Assembly (NCBI GenBank): GCA_963735055.1 | Contig: CAVTJN010000019.1 | Coordinates: forward strand, 434,001 to 498,000 | Direction: 5' to 3' | DNA length: 64,000 nucleotides | Source: JBBITI01 sp963735055 | GTDB taxonomy: Bacteria; Chloroflexota; Dehalococcoidia; Dehalococcoidales; UBA2162 | In this document: positions 53,506-62,698 of the stretch, in pieces | How positions within the stretch are numbered: position 1 is the stretch's first letter | Layout of the letters: every line of letters begins with the position of its first letter | Program-made: the position numbers and the translations under genes | Notes under the pieces: generated by a model | Told to the model about the DNA's origin: nothing | The model's input: only the letters and a program-made list of their open reading frames with translations | The model's database searches: none

Positions 53506-53706
53506 TATCGCCCGGATCCACCCCGGCCCCACCGGAACGTTGTCCCTTGCTGACCGCGTTCTTAGTGTTACCTCCTCGCCCCGAATCCTGTAACATTATA
53601 TTATCGGGGCCGGCCGCGGAGGCGCCCACAGAAGGGACTCGTTGCTGAAAGCGCACGGACTAAGGACGGATGACCGGTCACTGAATAAAGGTTGCGGGGT
53701 GATCTT

Positions 53707-54177
53707 ATGTCAACTACTCGATCGCGACTGCCCTTCGCTTCCCAGGGAAAGGCTCATTTCAGAGCGCAGGCTCTGTTGGCGGTATGCCTCCTGACACTGG
53801 CCGCTTCCGCCTGCGCCGGCCCCCAAACGGGCCGGAGCGCTAGCCTCGGCCAGCAGGTCACTCTGGCCATCGGGCAAGAGGTGACGTTCGTCGGCGAACC
53901 GCTGCGAATCGCCTTCGTGGAGGTCGCCAGCGACAGCCGCTGCCCCACTGGAGCGACTTGCGTCTGGCAGGGCGAGGCCAGCTGCCGCCTGACAATCACT
54001 TTCCAGGATTCTAAGAATTCGATGATTGTCACCCAGTCCGGGCTGACCGACACGCCGGCCACGGCGACTTTCAACAGCTACGACATTCAGTTTCGAGTTC
54101 AGCCGTACCCGGAACTGGCAAAGCAGATCAAGAAATCTGATTACCGGCTGGAACTGACGGTCCGAAAGAAGGCGTGA
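53707..54177 (+). CDS. Secreted lipoprotein, unknown function
   Basis: A 156-residue protein with a basic N-terminus, hydrophobic signal AQALLAVCLLTLAASAC and lipobox Cys, then a beta-rich domain with DSRCPTGATCVWQGEASCRL, a motif recurring in small secreted proteins of unknown role; its cysteines may form a disulfide or bind metal. ATG 53707 has GGGGTGATCTT upstream. It stands alone between panE and a terminator. Confidence 0.7.
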   Translation: MSTTRSRLPFASQGKAHFRAQALLAVCLLTLAASACAGPQTGRSASLGQQVTLAIGQEVTFVGEPLRIAFVEVASDSRCPTGATCVWQGEASCRLTITFQDSKNSMIVTQSGLTDTPATATFNSYDIQFRVQPYPELAKQIKKSDYRLELTVRKKA

Positions 54178-54198
54178 AAGAGAGCCAAGGTCAATGAA

Positions 54199-54230
54199 GA
54201 GGCCGGGCTCGCGCGGGCGAGCCCGGCCTC
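54199..54230. terminator. Bidirectional terminator, 14-bp stem
   Basis: GAGGCCGGGCTCGC / GCGAGCCCGGCCTC pair perfectly around a 4-base loop between the convergent lipoprotein and cyclase-family genes. The flanks are only moderately T-rich (CATATTGT). Confidence 0.75.
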
Positions 54231-54252
54231 ATATTGTCGCCGGACAAGAAAG

Positions 54253-54936
54253 TTATGCCGGCCGCAGAATAGCGCGGGCCGGGCTGGCGTCTCCCCTCTC
54301 CAGAAGAATGGGCAGACAGACGAGATCATAGCGGCCGGGCTTCACCCTGGCCAGGTTGATCCCTTCGATAATATACACGCCGGCATCGAGCAATATGCGA
54401 TGCGTGCCGCCGAGGTTATCCGGGTCTTTGTATTTGCCGATCGAGATATAGTCTAACCCGACCACCCGCACGCCTTTCTCAACTAAGTAGGAAGCAACGT
54501 CGGTGGAGAAATACACGTAGTCCTCAACGAAATCATCGGTCTTGTAGCATCTCGAAGAGTTGCGTGTCTTGAAGAGAATGCGTTCGCCCCGACGGATACC
54601 GTGAGGCTTGAGTTCCTTGAGCTCAATTGATATTGGATCCTTGATTTCAATGACCCGGGCCCGGCCCATGGTGGCATTCAGGGGCATCTTGTCGATGGTG
54701 CTGCCCCCGGCGATGAAGTGAAGCGGGGCATCCACATGCGTGCCAACGTGGTCAATCATCTGGATTTCGGTCAGTGTCACGGCGTCGCCCTTGTCCCGGT
54801 CCTTGATACGTTCCACACGAGGAACCGGATCGCCGGGCCAGTGGACCATCTTGTTGCGAATTGGTATCGAGATGTCGATCCAATTAGACTTTGGGGCCTC
54901 GCCCCAACGGTAGGCGCCACTCTTTGCCTTAGCCAC
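54253..54936 (-). CDS. Cyclase-family metal-dependent hydrolase
   Basis: A 227-residue protein of the kynurenine-formamidase/cyclase family. The metal-binding GTHVDAPLHF (His-x3-Asp-x3-His) is at about 65-74; the segments WIDISIPIRNKMVHWPGDP and YISIGKYKDPDNLGGTHRIL are also typical. Members hydrolyse amides or carry out dehydration of cyclic substrates with Mn or Zn. It starts at GTG 54936 with AGGAGG upstream. Confidence 0.88.
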   Translation of the reverse strand: MAKAKSGAYRWGEAPKSNWIDISIPIRNKMVHWPGDPVPRVERIKDRDKGDAVTLTEIQMIDHVGTHVDAPLHFIAGGSTIDKMPLNATMGRARVIEIKDPISIELKELKPHGIRRGERILFKTRNSSRCYKTDDFVEDYVYFSTDVASYLVEKGVRVVGLDYISIGKYKDPDNLGGTHRILLDAGVYIIEGINLARVKPGRYDLVCLPILLERGDASPARAILRPA

Positions 54937-55076
54937 TTTCGAATGCCTCCTGGTGAAACATTGGGCCCTCGAATCTCGCCATAGTTAGTAACACACCCAG
55001 TGCGCGGTGTCAACCCACCGGAAATGCCGATCCGGATGTGACCGATAGGAGGCCGACGGCCTCGAGCAGACTAACC

Positions 55077-55266
55077 TCAGCCGAAGCGCCGCGGCGACGG
55101 GGCACAGGCGTTCCCCGACGCCGTCCGGGCTGAATACCGAGAACACCCTGGCGGTCTTGGATGAACCACAGACCGGGCATTCCACCCTACCCCCCGCATC
55201 CTTGATTCCGGCCTTGACGTCAAAGGTTCGGCGGCATTTACCGCATTTGTATTCGTAGACGGGCAC
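55077..55266 (-). CDS. FmdB-like zinc-ribbon regulatory protein, one frameshift
   Basis: MPVYEYKCGKCRRTFDVKAG and VECPVCGSSKTARVFSVFSP are the FmdB-type zinc ribbon (CxxC twice). As written, the frame continues 40 residues into unlikely sequence. Removing one G from the GGGG at 55113-55116 gives the usual short ending NACAPSPRRFG and a stop at 55077, total 62 residues. The start is GTG 55266 with GAGGAG upstream. Confidence 0.8.
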
Positions 55267-55325
55267 GTGATCGACTCCTCTTAGTTAACTTCATTTCATC
55301 TGACATTCTTTCCATCGCATTCCAG

Positions 55326-55802
55326 CTAAATGAACAGGGTCTGCTTTGAACGATCCGACATTTCCAACATGGCGGCCACCCCGCACGAGCCGGATACTTC
55401 ATCGATCATATCCTCGCGCCGGATTTCCATGACCTCCATGCTCATCTGGCATGAATGCAATTTCACCCCCAGCTCAATCGCGGTCTTACGCAACTCCTCC
55501 AGCGGCGTGATCCGGTGGTTCTTCATCATGACCTTGAACATCCACCGTCCGATTCCTCCGAAATTAAACCGCGACGGGCCAATGCGGTTTATGCCACCCC
55601 GATTCAGGAGGCCCATCATGCGCCCAAAAAGACTCTTACCGGTCAGATTCCCCTTCTGCAGCGCCTTCAGACCCCAGAAAGTGAAAAACATGTTTGTTTC
55701 CTTGCCGGCCGCAGCCGCGCCAATGGCAATGTTGAAGGCAGCGATGACTCTGTCCATATCACCACTCATGACGATGATGGTAGTACCGTTGTTTGCTTCC
55801 AT
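55326..55802 (-). CDS. DsrE/DsrF-like family protein
   Basis: A 158-residue protein with the DsrE fold: TTIIVMSGDMDRVIAAFNIA at the N-terminus, NMFFTFWGLKALQKG, and the conserved KLHSCQMSMEVMEIRREDMI with the reactive Cys. Related proteins carry or transfer sulfur. The middle contains RFNFGGIGRWMFKVMMKNH, a hydrophobic patch possibly for membrane association. It follows arsR by 28 bases in the same operon. Confidence 0.9.
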   Translation of the reverse strand: MEANNGTTIIVMSGDMDRVIAAFNIAIGAAAAGKETNMFFTFWGLKALQKGNLTGKSLFGRMMGLLNRGGINRIGPSRFNFGGIGRWMFKVMMKNHRITPLEELRKTAIELGVKLHSCQMSMEVMEIRREDMIDEVSGSCGVAAMLEMSDRSKQTLFI

Positions 55803-55830
55803 TTCGTTTCCCTTCTTGCTCCCGACTCCG

Positions 55831-56178
55831 TTAGCGTTCGACGGCCGTTCCCAGCGAACTGACCAGTGCCTGGTTGCGCGCCAGACGACTCTGGAGCACG
55901 CCCCGCACCATGTCGCAGGCTTCGCCTATCTTTTCGTTTCCCAGCCGATAATAGATGGTGGTACCGTCACGCCGGGTATCAACCAGCGAGCGATCACGGA
56001 GTACCGCCAGATGCCGCGACACATTACTTTGCGTCAGGCCGGTCTCGGACACGAGCTGACTAACCGACTTTTCGCCGTCGCGCAACTGGTGCAGCAACAT
56101 CAGCCGGTTGGCGTCGGCCAGGGTCCTGCAAATGTCTGCCTGGAGTCTGAACAACTCCAGTGTTCCTTTGTCAAACAT
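55831..56178 (-). CDS. ArsR-family transcriptional regulator
   Basis: A 115-residue winged-helix repressor: DICRTLADANRLMLLHQL, recognition region SVSQLVSETGLTQSNVSRHL, wing RRDGTTIYYRLGN. It has no typical arsenic (CVC) metal site, so a sulfur/redox or other signal is likely. ATG 56178 with GGAGG upstream. Followed by dsrE, which it probably controls through the operator upstream. Confidence 0.92.
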   Translation of the reverse strand: MFDKGTLELFRLQADICRTLADANRLMLLHQLRDGEKSVSQLVSETGLTQSNVSRHLAVLRDRSLVDTRRDGTTIYYRLGNEKIGEACDMVRGVLQSRLARNQALVSSLGTAVER

Positions 56179-56190
56179 CAAACCTCCATC

Positions 56191-56248
56191 ATAATATACA
56201 CATATTTCAATATAATCATATTATCGCATTGAAGCAGTGACAAGTCAA
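56191..56248 (-). promoter_or_regulatory. arsR-dsrE promoter with inverted repeats
   Basis: On the minus strand TTGACT (56248-56243), a 17-base spacer and GATAAT (56225-56220). ATAATAT (56191-56197) and ATATTAT (56218-56224) form an inverted repeat overlapping the -10 and start site, with ATATT-TC-AATAT (56202-56213) inside: a likely ArsR operator. Confidence 0.7.
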
Positions 56249-56475
56249 GTACCTACCAGCTCCAAACGAAAAGGACAAATCCGGCTCTGGACATCATAGG
56301 CACCGGGCAGTCCGCCGATGACCGCCCTTGACGCCCTGATGAGTATTATGATAGACATTGTACAAAAGCGGCGGACACGCGACGGGGAGGGTCGACGGCG
56401 CGATCGGACCGCAGAGGCATTGTCACGCGCCCTCGGGTCTACAAACACCGTGCGACGCTAACCAGGGGGACACCT

Positions 56476-59052
56476 GTGCAGCTCACAGACCACTCTAGAA
56501 TCACCATCGTCGGTGGCGGGCCGGCCGGTAGTTTCTTTGCGCTCTACCTGCGCATGTTCGGCGAAATGGCCGGCGTGCATCCGAGAATCACCATCTATCA
56601 GGACCGGAGTCTCGACAAACCCGGTACTCACAGCTGCAAAGGATGCGCAGGCATCCTTTCGTTATCTCTGCTCAGGAACTGGAAAGAACTCGGACTGGTC
56701 ATCCCCGAAGAAATTGTGCAGACGCGGATCGACCACTACGCCGTCCACAGCCCCTACACCTCGATCAGCATTAAGAACCCTGATCAGAATGCTCCAATAG
56801 TGAGCGTCTATCGCGGCGGCGGACCCCGGATATCCCACTTTGACAGCAGCGTCAGCTTTGACGACTGGCTCCTTGGACGGGCGAAGAGCCGGGACGTCGC
56901 GGTGGAATACTGCTCCGTGTCCGGCATCAGCCTGGGAGCCGAAGCGGTTGTTGAAGTCAACGGGGAGAGACACCCCTGCGATTTGGCCGTTCTCGCCTGC
57001 GGGGCCGACTGCTCGATCGACGTCAAGGGGGCGAATTACATTCCCCCCAAGACCAGAATGATGGCTCAGGATGAACTGTACGCCGGCGTTGACGAGGTCA
57101 AGGCGAGACTGGGCACCATGGCCCACGCGTTCCTTGTCCCCAATTCCGATGTCATTTTCGGTACCCTTGTACCCAAGGGTCCTTTTATCAACGTATCGGT
57201 GTTGAGTGCCGGGAAACGGCCGGTGTCGGTCACCGAGTTTTTGAGCTATGGGATCGTCAAAGAGGTTTTGCCAGGGCATTACGTACGATCGTGCGGATGC
57301 CAGCCGAAGGCGGCCGTCGGATGCGCCGCCAACTACTACGCCGACCGGTTCGTGGCGATCGGCGATGCCGCGGCAGCCCGTCTTTACAAAGACGGGGTGG
57401 GCTCGGCGCTGCTGACGGCCCGCCGGGCGGCGCGTACCGTGGTCGAACAGGGGTTTTCCGCCCGCGATCTGGAGCGTCATTACGCACCACTCTGCCGCGA
57501 CATCGTCCGCGACAATAGCTGGGGAAGGCTCCTGTTTGCTTTGAACAGGCGGGCCAAGGACTCGCGTACGTTCCTCCTCGCCCAACACCGTCTCATTTCC
57601 GACGAGCAAAACAATGTCAGGAGTTCGCAGCCGCTAACCAGGGCAGCCTGGGGTATGTTTGCCGGAAGCTACAGCTACCGGACCATCGCCCGCCTGGCAC
57701 TGAGCCCGTCGTCGGTCATCAAGCTGTCTGTGGTCCTCATCAAGGACAGCCTGCGCAACTTCAACCGACAGAAGGCCGACCCTCGACGGCGCCTTTATGT
57801 CGGCAAGCGCCGGGTCCTGATACTGGGCAGCGGTTTCGGCGGAACGTACGCGCTGCGCCACCTGGTGCGCTCCCTTAATAAGAATGAGAACATCGAAACC
57901 ACTATGGTCAGCAATGAGAACTTCTTTCTTTTCTCTCCGTTGCTGCATGAGGTTGCCATGGGGGGAATCGAGACCCGGCACATTGCGTACCCGATAAGGA
58001 GATTGCACTGGAGGGACCGGTTCAACTTCATTCAGGCCGAGGTGGAAAGGATAGATATTGGCGGTCATCAGGTGGTCACCTCCGCGGGCTTGTTCCCTTA
58101 CGACTATCTGGTCATTGCCCTCGGTAGCGTTTCGGCGGTGCCCCAGTTTGCCCCCCAGCAGCGGAACAGCATATTCACGCTCAAGACGCTTCACGATTCC
58201 ATGACCATTCGAAATCACATCATCAGTGCCTTCGAGCAGGCAAGCAAAGAATCGGACCCCGCTGCACGAACACGGCTGCTCACGTTCGTCGTGTCCGGGG
58301 CGGGCTACACCGGCGTCCAGATAGTTACCGAACTGAGCGACTTCATTCACCGCACCCTGGTCAAGTTCTACCGGACGGTCGGCCGAGGTGATGTCCGGAT
58401 TGTCCTGGTCGAAACGGAACCCCAGATCATCGGTGACCTGCACGCGAAACTCAGCGCCTACGCGATGAGACAACTGCAGAGGGTGGGCATCGAGGTGAGA
58501 CTGCGCTCCCAGGTGACCAAGCTTAGCGAAGGCTCTCTGGAAATCAACGGGGGCGAGATCGTTCCCACTGAAACGCTGATCTGGGTTGCCGGTGTCACGG
58601 CCAACCCCCGGGTCGCTGAACTGGAGGTGACTCGGGACAGGATCGGCCGCGTCCTGGTGGACAGATACCTGGAACTACCCGGCTCTCCCGGCGTCTATGT
58701 TGTCGGTGACAATGCCCGCTTTGAAGACCAACGCACGGGGCAGGCAATACCGCCGCGGGCCCGCACCGCGGTCAGACAGGCCAAAGTGGCGGCGAAGAAC
58801 ATCCTGGCTGACATTCGGGGCTACGACAAACAACCATACCACTATTCGCAGACCTCGGAGACTGTTTCGCTCGGCGGCTCGCGTGCGGTGTTCAGATACC
58901 GCAACGTACGAATCTACGGCTTCGCGGCCAAGTTAATCTGGCTTGCCGCCTATTCATTCCTGGTCACCGGCGCGTACAACCGGGTCCGTATCATTAACGA
59001 TTGGATACTGACGCGGCTGTTCGGCCGCGACACGACCTATCTCAGGCTTTGA
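56476..59052 (+). CDS. Fusion of geranylgeranyl-reductase-like flavoprotein and type II NADH dehydrogenase
   Basis: An 858-residue protein. The N-terminal half (about 8-400) is a geranylgeranyl-reductase-family flavoprotein: IVGGGPAGSFFALYL, HSCKGCAGILSLSLL, and FVAIGDAAAARLYKDGVGSA. The C-terminal half (about 440-858) is NDH-2: FAD motif LILGSGFGGTYALRHL (near 448), NAD motif VSGAGYTGVQIVTEL (about 605), second FAD motif VYVVGDNARFED, and a hydrophobic C-terminal end that binds the membrane. Fused, NADH oxidation could feed double-bond reduction of prenyl lipids or quinones. It starts at GTG 56476 after CAGGGGGAC. No frameshift or internal stop. Confidence 0.9.
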   Translation: MQLTDHSRITIVGGGPAGSFFALYLRMFGEMAGVHPRITIYQDRSLDKPGTHSCKGCAGILSLSLLRNWKELGLVIPEEIVQTRIDHYAVHSPYTSISIKNPDQNAPIVSVYRGGGPRISHFDSSVSFDDWLLGRAKSRDVAVEYCSVSGISLGAEAVVEVNGERHPCDLAVLACGADCSIDVKGANYIPPKTRMMAQDELYAGVDEVKARLGTMAHAFLVPNSDVIFGTLVPKGPFINVSVLSAGKRPVSVTEFLSYGIVKEVLPGHYVRSCGCQPKAAVGCAANYYADRFVAIGDAAAARLYKDGVGSALLTARRAARTVVEQGFSARDLERHYAPLCRDIVRDNSWGRLLFALNRRAKDSRTFLLAQHRLISDEQNNVRSSQPLTRAAWGMFAGSYSYRTIARLALSPSSVIKLSVVLIKDSLRNFNRQKADPRRRLYVGKRRVLILGSGFGGTYALRHLVRSLNKNENIETTMVSNENFFLFSPLLHEVAMGGIETRHIAYPIRRLHWRDRFNFIQAEVERIDIGGHQVVTSAGLFPYDYLVIALGSVSAVPQFAPQQRNSIFTLKTLHDSMTIRNHIISAFEQASKESDPAARTRLLTFVVSGAGYTGVQIVTELSDFIHRTLVKFYRTVGRGDVRIVLVETEPQIIGDLHAKLSAYAMRQLQRVGIEVRLRSQVTKLSEGSLEINGGEIVPTETLIWVAGVTANPRVAELEVTRDRIGRVLVDRYLELPGSPGVYVVGDNARFEDQRTGQAIPPRARTAVRQAKVAAKNILADIRGYDKQPYHYSQTSETVSLGGSRAVFRYRNVRIYGFAAKLIWLAAYSFLVTGAYNRVRIINDWILTRLFGRDTTYLRL

Positions 59053-59133
59053 ATCGAGCGGAATCTGACGGTCCGGCCGCCTGAAACCGGGCGTGCCAGG
59101 TCATTGTTCCGGGATCCGGGGCGCTGGCATCTG

Positions 59134-60384
59134 TCAGTCCAGCCGGCGAATGCGGGGGACTAGCACCAGGACGAGGACCGAGACAAGCGCCAACAGCATG
59201 GCAAAGCTGCCGATGGCCCGTTGCACGCCGACGGCCTGAGTAAGCAGACCCGCCAGAAAGGTGCTGAAACTGGTGAAGCCAAACTGCATCATGAAGACGC
59301 TCATGACTCTGCCCATGTATTCTCCGTCGACGTGAGACTGCACCAGCGTGCTGCTCAGGGTCATCCGTCCCGTCTGGCCAAGTCCGACAATCGCAATTAG
59401 TACCAGGGACAACGGCCACGACTTCGAAAAAGCGAAGGCCGTGAGGGCGAGACCCAGTATGACGCCGCTCGCCCCGAGCATGACGCCACGCTTCTTTGCG
59501 GGAAGCGAGGCTAGAATAACCGAACCGACCATCGCCCCGATTCCCGATACGCTCATCAATACGCCCATGCCGGTGGCGCCGACATGCAGCACGTCATCGA
59601 CAAATATGGGCATCAGATTGTTGTAAGGCATCGCCAGCAATACGATAACCAGGGTGAACAGCAGAACGTACAGTACACTGGTGTTATGCCTGATATAGGT
59701 CAGCCCCTTGGCGATGCCCTCGAATGCTGTGATGCGTATCTTGGTGGTCGTCCGGACTTTAGGCAGAAAGAAGATGAAGACGACCGCGACCACATACATT
59801 ATGGTCATCACGTAATACACGGCCGCAAAGCCGGAAGCATCAACCAGGAACCCGGCCAGCGCCGGCGCGACGAGTTGCAGGACATTCATCCCCATCGTGT
59901 TCAACGAGATGGCGTTCATCAGTTGGTCTTCGCTGACGATCTCCGGAATGATGGCCTGACGGGATGGCATCATGAGACCCATGACGCTCCCCTGCAGCAC
60001 CGCGGACACAGCCAATACCCACCATGACCCGGCATGCTGGGCACTCACGTAGCCGCTGGTTAGGGAAAGTGCCACGGCAAGCGAGACCAAAGCGAAGGCC
60101 GACTGGCCCACGATCATCACCTTTCGCTTGTCGAAGCGGTCGGCGATCACGCCACCGAACAGACTGAAACAGATCATGGGGATGGCGCCGGCGAAGGACA
60201 TTGCCCCCAGGATCGCGGCCGAACCGGTCAGCCGGTAGATCAGCAATGAACCGACGACCTGCTGCATGTTCATGGCCGCCATTTGGCCCAGCATGCCCCC
60301 GAAGTAGATGCGGTAGACCCGATTCTTGAACGAACTGAAGGTGCGCGCGCCCAGGGAGAATCCCACCGGCCTAGCTCCGGCCAT
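59134..60384 (-). CDS. MFS transporter
   Basis: A 416-residue major facilitator with 12 membrane helices, resembling the enterobactin-exporter/multidrug (EntS-like) group: ISFSLFGGVIADRFDKRKVM-like loop 2-3 motif (seen as SLFGGVIADRFDKRKVM), MPSRQAIIPEIVSEDQLMNA and ILGLALTAFAFSKSW. It probably exports a small molecule. ATG 60384 has GGAG 7 bases upstream and was preferred to 60390. Confidence 0.88.
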   Translation of the reverse strand: MAGARPVGFSLGARTFSSFKNRVYRIYFGGMLGQMAAMNMQQVVGSLLIYRLTGSAAILGAMSFAGAIPMICFSLFGGVIADRFDKRKVMIVGQSAFALVSLAVALSLTSGYVSAQHAGSWWVLAVSAVLQGSVMGLMMPSRQAIIPEIVSEDQLMNAISLNTMGMNVLQLVAPALAGFLVDASGFAAVYYVMTIMYVVAVVFIFFLPKVRTTTKIRITAFEGIAKGLTYIRHNTSVLYVLLFTLVIVLLAMPYNNLMPIFVDDVLHVGATGMGVLMSVSGIGAMVGSVILASLPAKKRGVMLGASGVILGLALTAFAFSKSWPLSLVLIAIVGLGQTGRMTLSSTLVQSHVDGEYMGRVMSVFMMQFGFTSFSTFLAGLLTQAVGVQRAIGSFAMLLALVSVLVLVLVPRIRRLD

Positions 60385-60619
60385 CTTCATTCTCCATGCC
60401 TACTGCCAAATACGCGTCCTCCAAATACCGGCCTCACTTTACACGACAAGAAAAGCTGCGTCCCAGGAGGGTTTCGACTTTTCACCGAAGCGTTGACGTG
60501 TTTTCCGAGGTGTGTGTATCTACTAGCTTACGCCTGCAGACGGGATGGAGCAAGTTCAAGATTAGGTTACCGGACGACGCGGAGCCGCCGCCGAAAGCCA
60601 GCAGGATCTAAGCGGTGAC

Positions 60620-61435
60620 CTAGTACCAGCCCAGCGTTCCTTCTCGTTTGGACCGGGCGATTCCCCACCGCAGGATCCAGTAACCGACGGGCAGCAGAAT
60701 CGCCGCGAAAATCGCGCCCTTGACAAACTCGAACAAGGTGGCGGGATCGCCGAGGGAGGGGTTGGTCAGCATCGCCAGACGGCACAGGTGATACACCCAG
60801 GTCTGAGGCAGGAACCAGGAAACCGCGGCCGCTCCCGGGAACAGTATGGAATTCAGGTACACCACCGGGAAGGCAACCCCGGCAAATAGGTTCTGGAGGA
60901 CATTGATCGCCCAGGTCACCGGGTCGGTGGACTTGGTGACGATGCGGACCCCGGTCGATATCATGGCCAGTCCCATCAGTATCGCCGCCGAGACCACAAA
61001 TGCGACCACCACCGCCGGAATATCCGCGTTCAGCCGGGCATGAAAGAAGTGCGTGCCGATGAGCAAATAAGGAACGAATGTGAACGCCGAAATGGCGTAG
61101 GTCCAGGTGATGTTCCCGATCACAAAAACGGGTGTGCTGATGCCCGTCATCAAGACGGTCTCAAGAGTCCATGGGTTGAGCTGCCGCTCCACTCCCTGGA
61201 CAATCGGCATGATGAGGTTGCTGATGGCGACACCCACCACCAGGAACGAGATGTAATCGCTGTTGTACATCTCCGGGACCGGCCGTTGTACGTACGCCGC
61301 GGCCACACCCCAGGAAAACACCCCGATGAAGATGTTGATCACCTGGGTCACCAGCGCCGTCTTGTACGAGGCCCAGTTCAGCATGTCCCGCTGGGTGAAG
61401 GCGGCCACCTGCTTCAGCGGCAACGGTATCTTCAC
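60620..61435 (-). CDS. ABC-2 type permease
   Basis: A 271-residue permease with six membrane helices, ending WGIARSKREGTLGWY. It begins at GTG 61435, which overlaps the stop of the ATPase gene (GTGA); the longer frame lies within that gene. It probably exports a lipid, polysaccharide or drug with the ATPase; no substrate can be named. Confidence 0.85.
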   Translation of the reverse strand: MKIPLPLKQVAAFTQRDMLNWASYKTALVTQVINIFIGVFSWGVAAAYVQRPVPEMYNSDYISFLVVGVAISNLIMPIVQGVERQLNPWTLETVLMTGISTPVFVIGNITWTYAISAFTFVPYLLIGTHFFHARLNADIPAVVVAFVVSAAILMGLAMISTGVRIVTKSTDPVTWAINVLQNLFAGVAFPVVYLNSILFPGAAAVSWFLPQTWVYHLCRLAMLTNPSLGDPATLFEFVKGAIFAAILLPVGYWILRWGIARSKREGTLGWY

Positions 61436-62538
61436 GCTGCTATTCCCCGACCCGGACCCTCGGGACGTGTTGAACGCCGCCGGGTCATTTTGGTGAAAAC
61501 CTCTTCCAGGGTGGGTTCGCGCGTGTTGACGGCGGCGATTTCGGCGCCCGACCGTGCCACCACCTTCAACACTTGTGACAGTGCTAGCCCTCGATCGACC
61601 CGGATCGCCAGCGCTACGCAACAACCGGCCGCGTCCGTCTCCGGCACCACACCCCGTACGCCGGTGATATGCTCCAGCATGTCCAGCATCGGGCGCTGGT
61701 CATCGAAAGACAATGGGTCTACGAAAGTGATCTCGAATATCTTCTCGTCGGAAAGGGCGTACTGCACGTTGGCCGGTGTGTCGCATGCCACAATCTTGCC
61801 GCGGTCGAGGATGGCGACACGGTCGCAGATATCCTGCGCCTCGGCAAGATTGTGCGTGCTCAGGAAAATCGTCTTTCCCTCTCCCCGGGCCAGTTTGTCA
61901 CGCAGCAGGCGTCTGAACTCAATGGCAGATGCAGGGTCGAGGCCCGACGTCGGCTCGTCGAAAAGAAGGCACGCTGTGTCACGAAGCAGGGCGCGGCACA
62001 GCAGCAATTTCCGCTGCATCCCCGTCGAGTACCGCTGGTAGTCATCGGCCTCCCGGTCCTTCAGCCCGGTGATGGCCAGCAGATAGTCGATTCGCTCCCT
62101 GGCTCTCTCCTTTGTCAGCCCGTACAGCATCGCATAGAATTCGAGGTTCTGGCGGCCCGACAACCGCCAGCTGAATCCCCGGCTTTCGGGCAGGACCGCC
62201 TGAAGGTTGCGCAGCACCTTCCCGGGATGCTTCCTGACGTCCACCCCGCTGACAAAAACGTCACCCTCGTCGTGGATGACGAGCGTGCACAGTATCTTGA
62301 TGAGAGTGGACTTGCCCGCCCCATTGGGCCCCAACAGTCCAAAGACCTCTCCTTTGCCAATGGCCAGGTCCACACCCCGCAGCGCCTCGATAAACGGACC
62401 TCGCGTCCCTTTGAGGATGGCGGCAATATTGACAAAGGAGCCGACCGACTGACCACCGTGACCACCCCGGGGCCCTTCGCGGCGGGACCGAGTGGGGTAT
62501 CGTTTGATCAGACCGATCGTCTGGATGGCATAATCCAT
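61432..62538 (-). CDS. ABC-2 exporter ATPase with N-terminal insertion
   Basis: A 368-residue ABC ATPase: Walker A GPNGAGKST, signature YSTGMQRKLLLCRALL, Walker B CLLFDEPTSGLDP and switch His STHNLAEA, followed by a C-terminal domain. Between the start (YAIQTIGLIKRYPTRSRREG) and the usual beta strand (IEALRGVDLAIGKGEV) lies an extra Gly/Arg-rich stretch of about 30 residues. ATG 62538 is the likely start; a TTG at 62592 would add 18 residues. Confidence 0.88.
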   Translation of the reverse strand: MDYAIQTIGLIKRYPTRSRREGPRGGHGGQSVGSFVNIAAILKGTRGPFIEALRGVDLAIGKGEVFGLLGPNGAGKSTLIKILCTLVIHDEGDVFVSGVDVRKHPGKVLRNLQAVLPESRGFSWRLSGRQNLEFYAMLYGLTKERARERIDYLLAITGLKDREADDYQRYSTGMQRKLLLCRALLRDTACLLFDEPTSGLDPASAIEFRRLLRDKLARGEGKTIFLSTHNLAEAQDICDRVAILDRGKIVACDTPANVQYALSDEKIFEITFVDPLSFDDQRPMLDMLEHITGVRGVVPETDAAGCCVALAIRVDRGLALSQVLKVVARSGAEIAAVNTREPTLEEVFTKMTRRRSTRPEGPGRGIAA

Positions 62539-62641
62539 GATTGCTGCTTTCTGTCCGGCGGGCGGAATGCCCTTGTCCAAATCTACTTCCAACGCGGCAA
62601 GGTGTCAAACGTCTGGGATGCTGGCTTGAGGGCCCCAAAAC

Positions 62642-62672
62642 AAGGGGCCGAGGACTTAGTCCTCGGCCCCTT
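62642..62672 (-). terminator. Intrinsic terminator after the peptide-binding protein gene
   Basis: AAGGGGCCGAGGAC / GTCCTCGGCCCCTT: a perfect 14-bp stem with a 3-base loop, followed on the minus strand by GTTTTGGGG. It lies 27 bases beyond the stop of the substrate-binding protein gene. Confidence 0.85.
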
Positions 62673-62698
62673 CTCGGTTCGCCTTGACTGCGGTTGGG

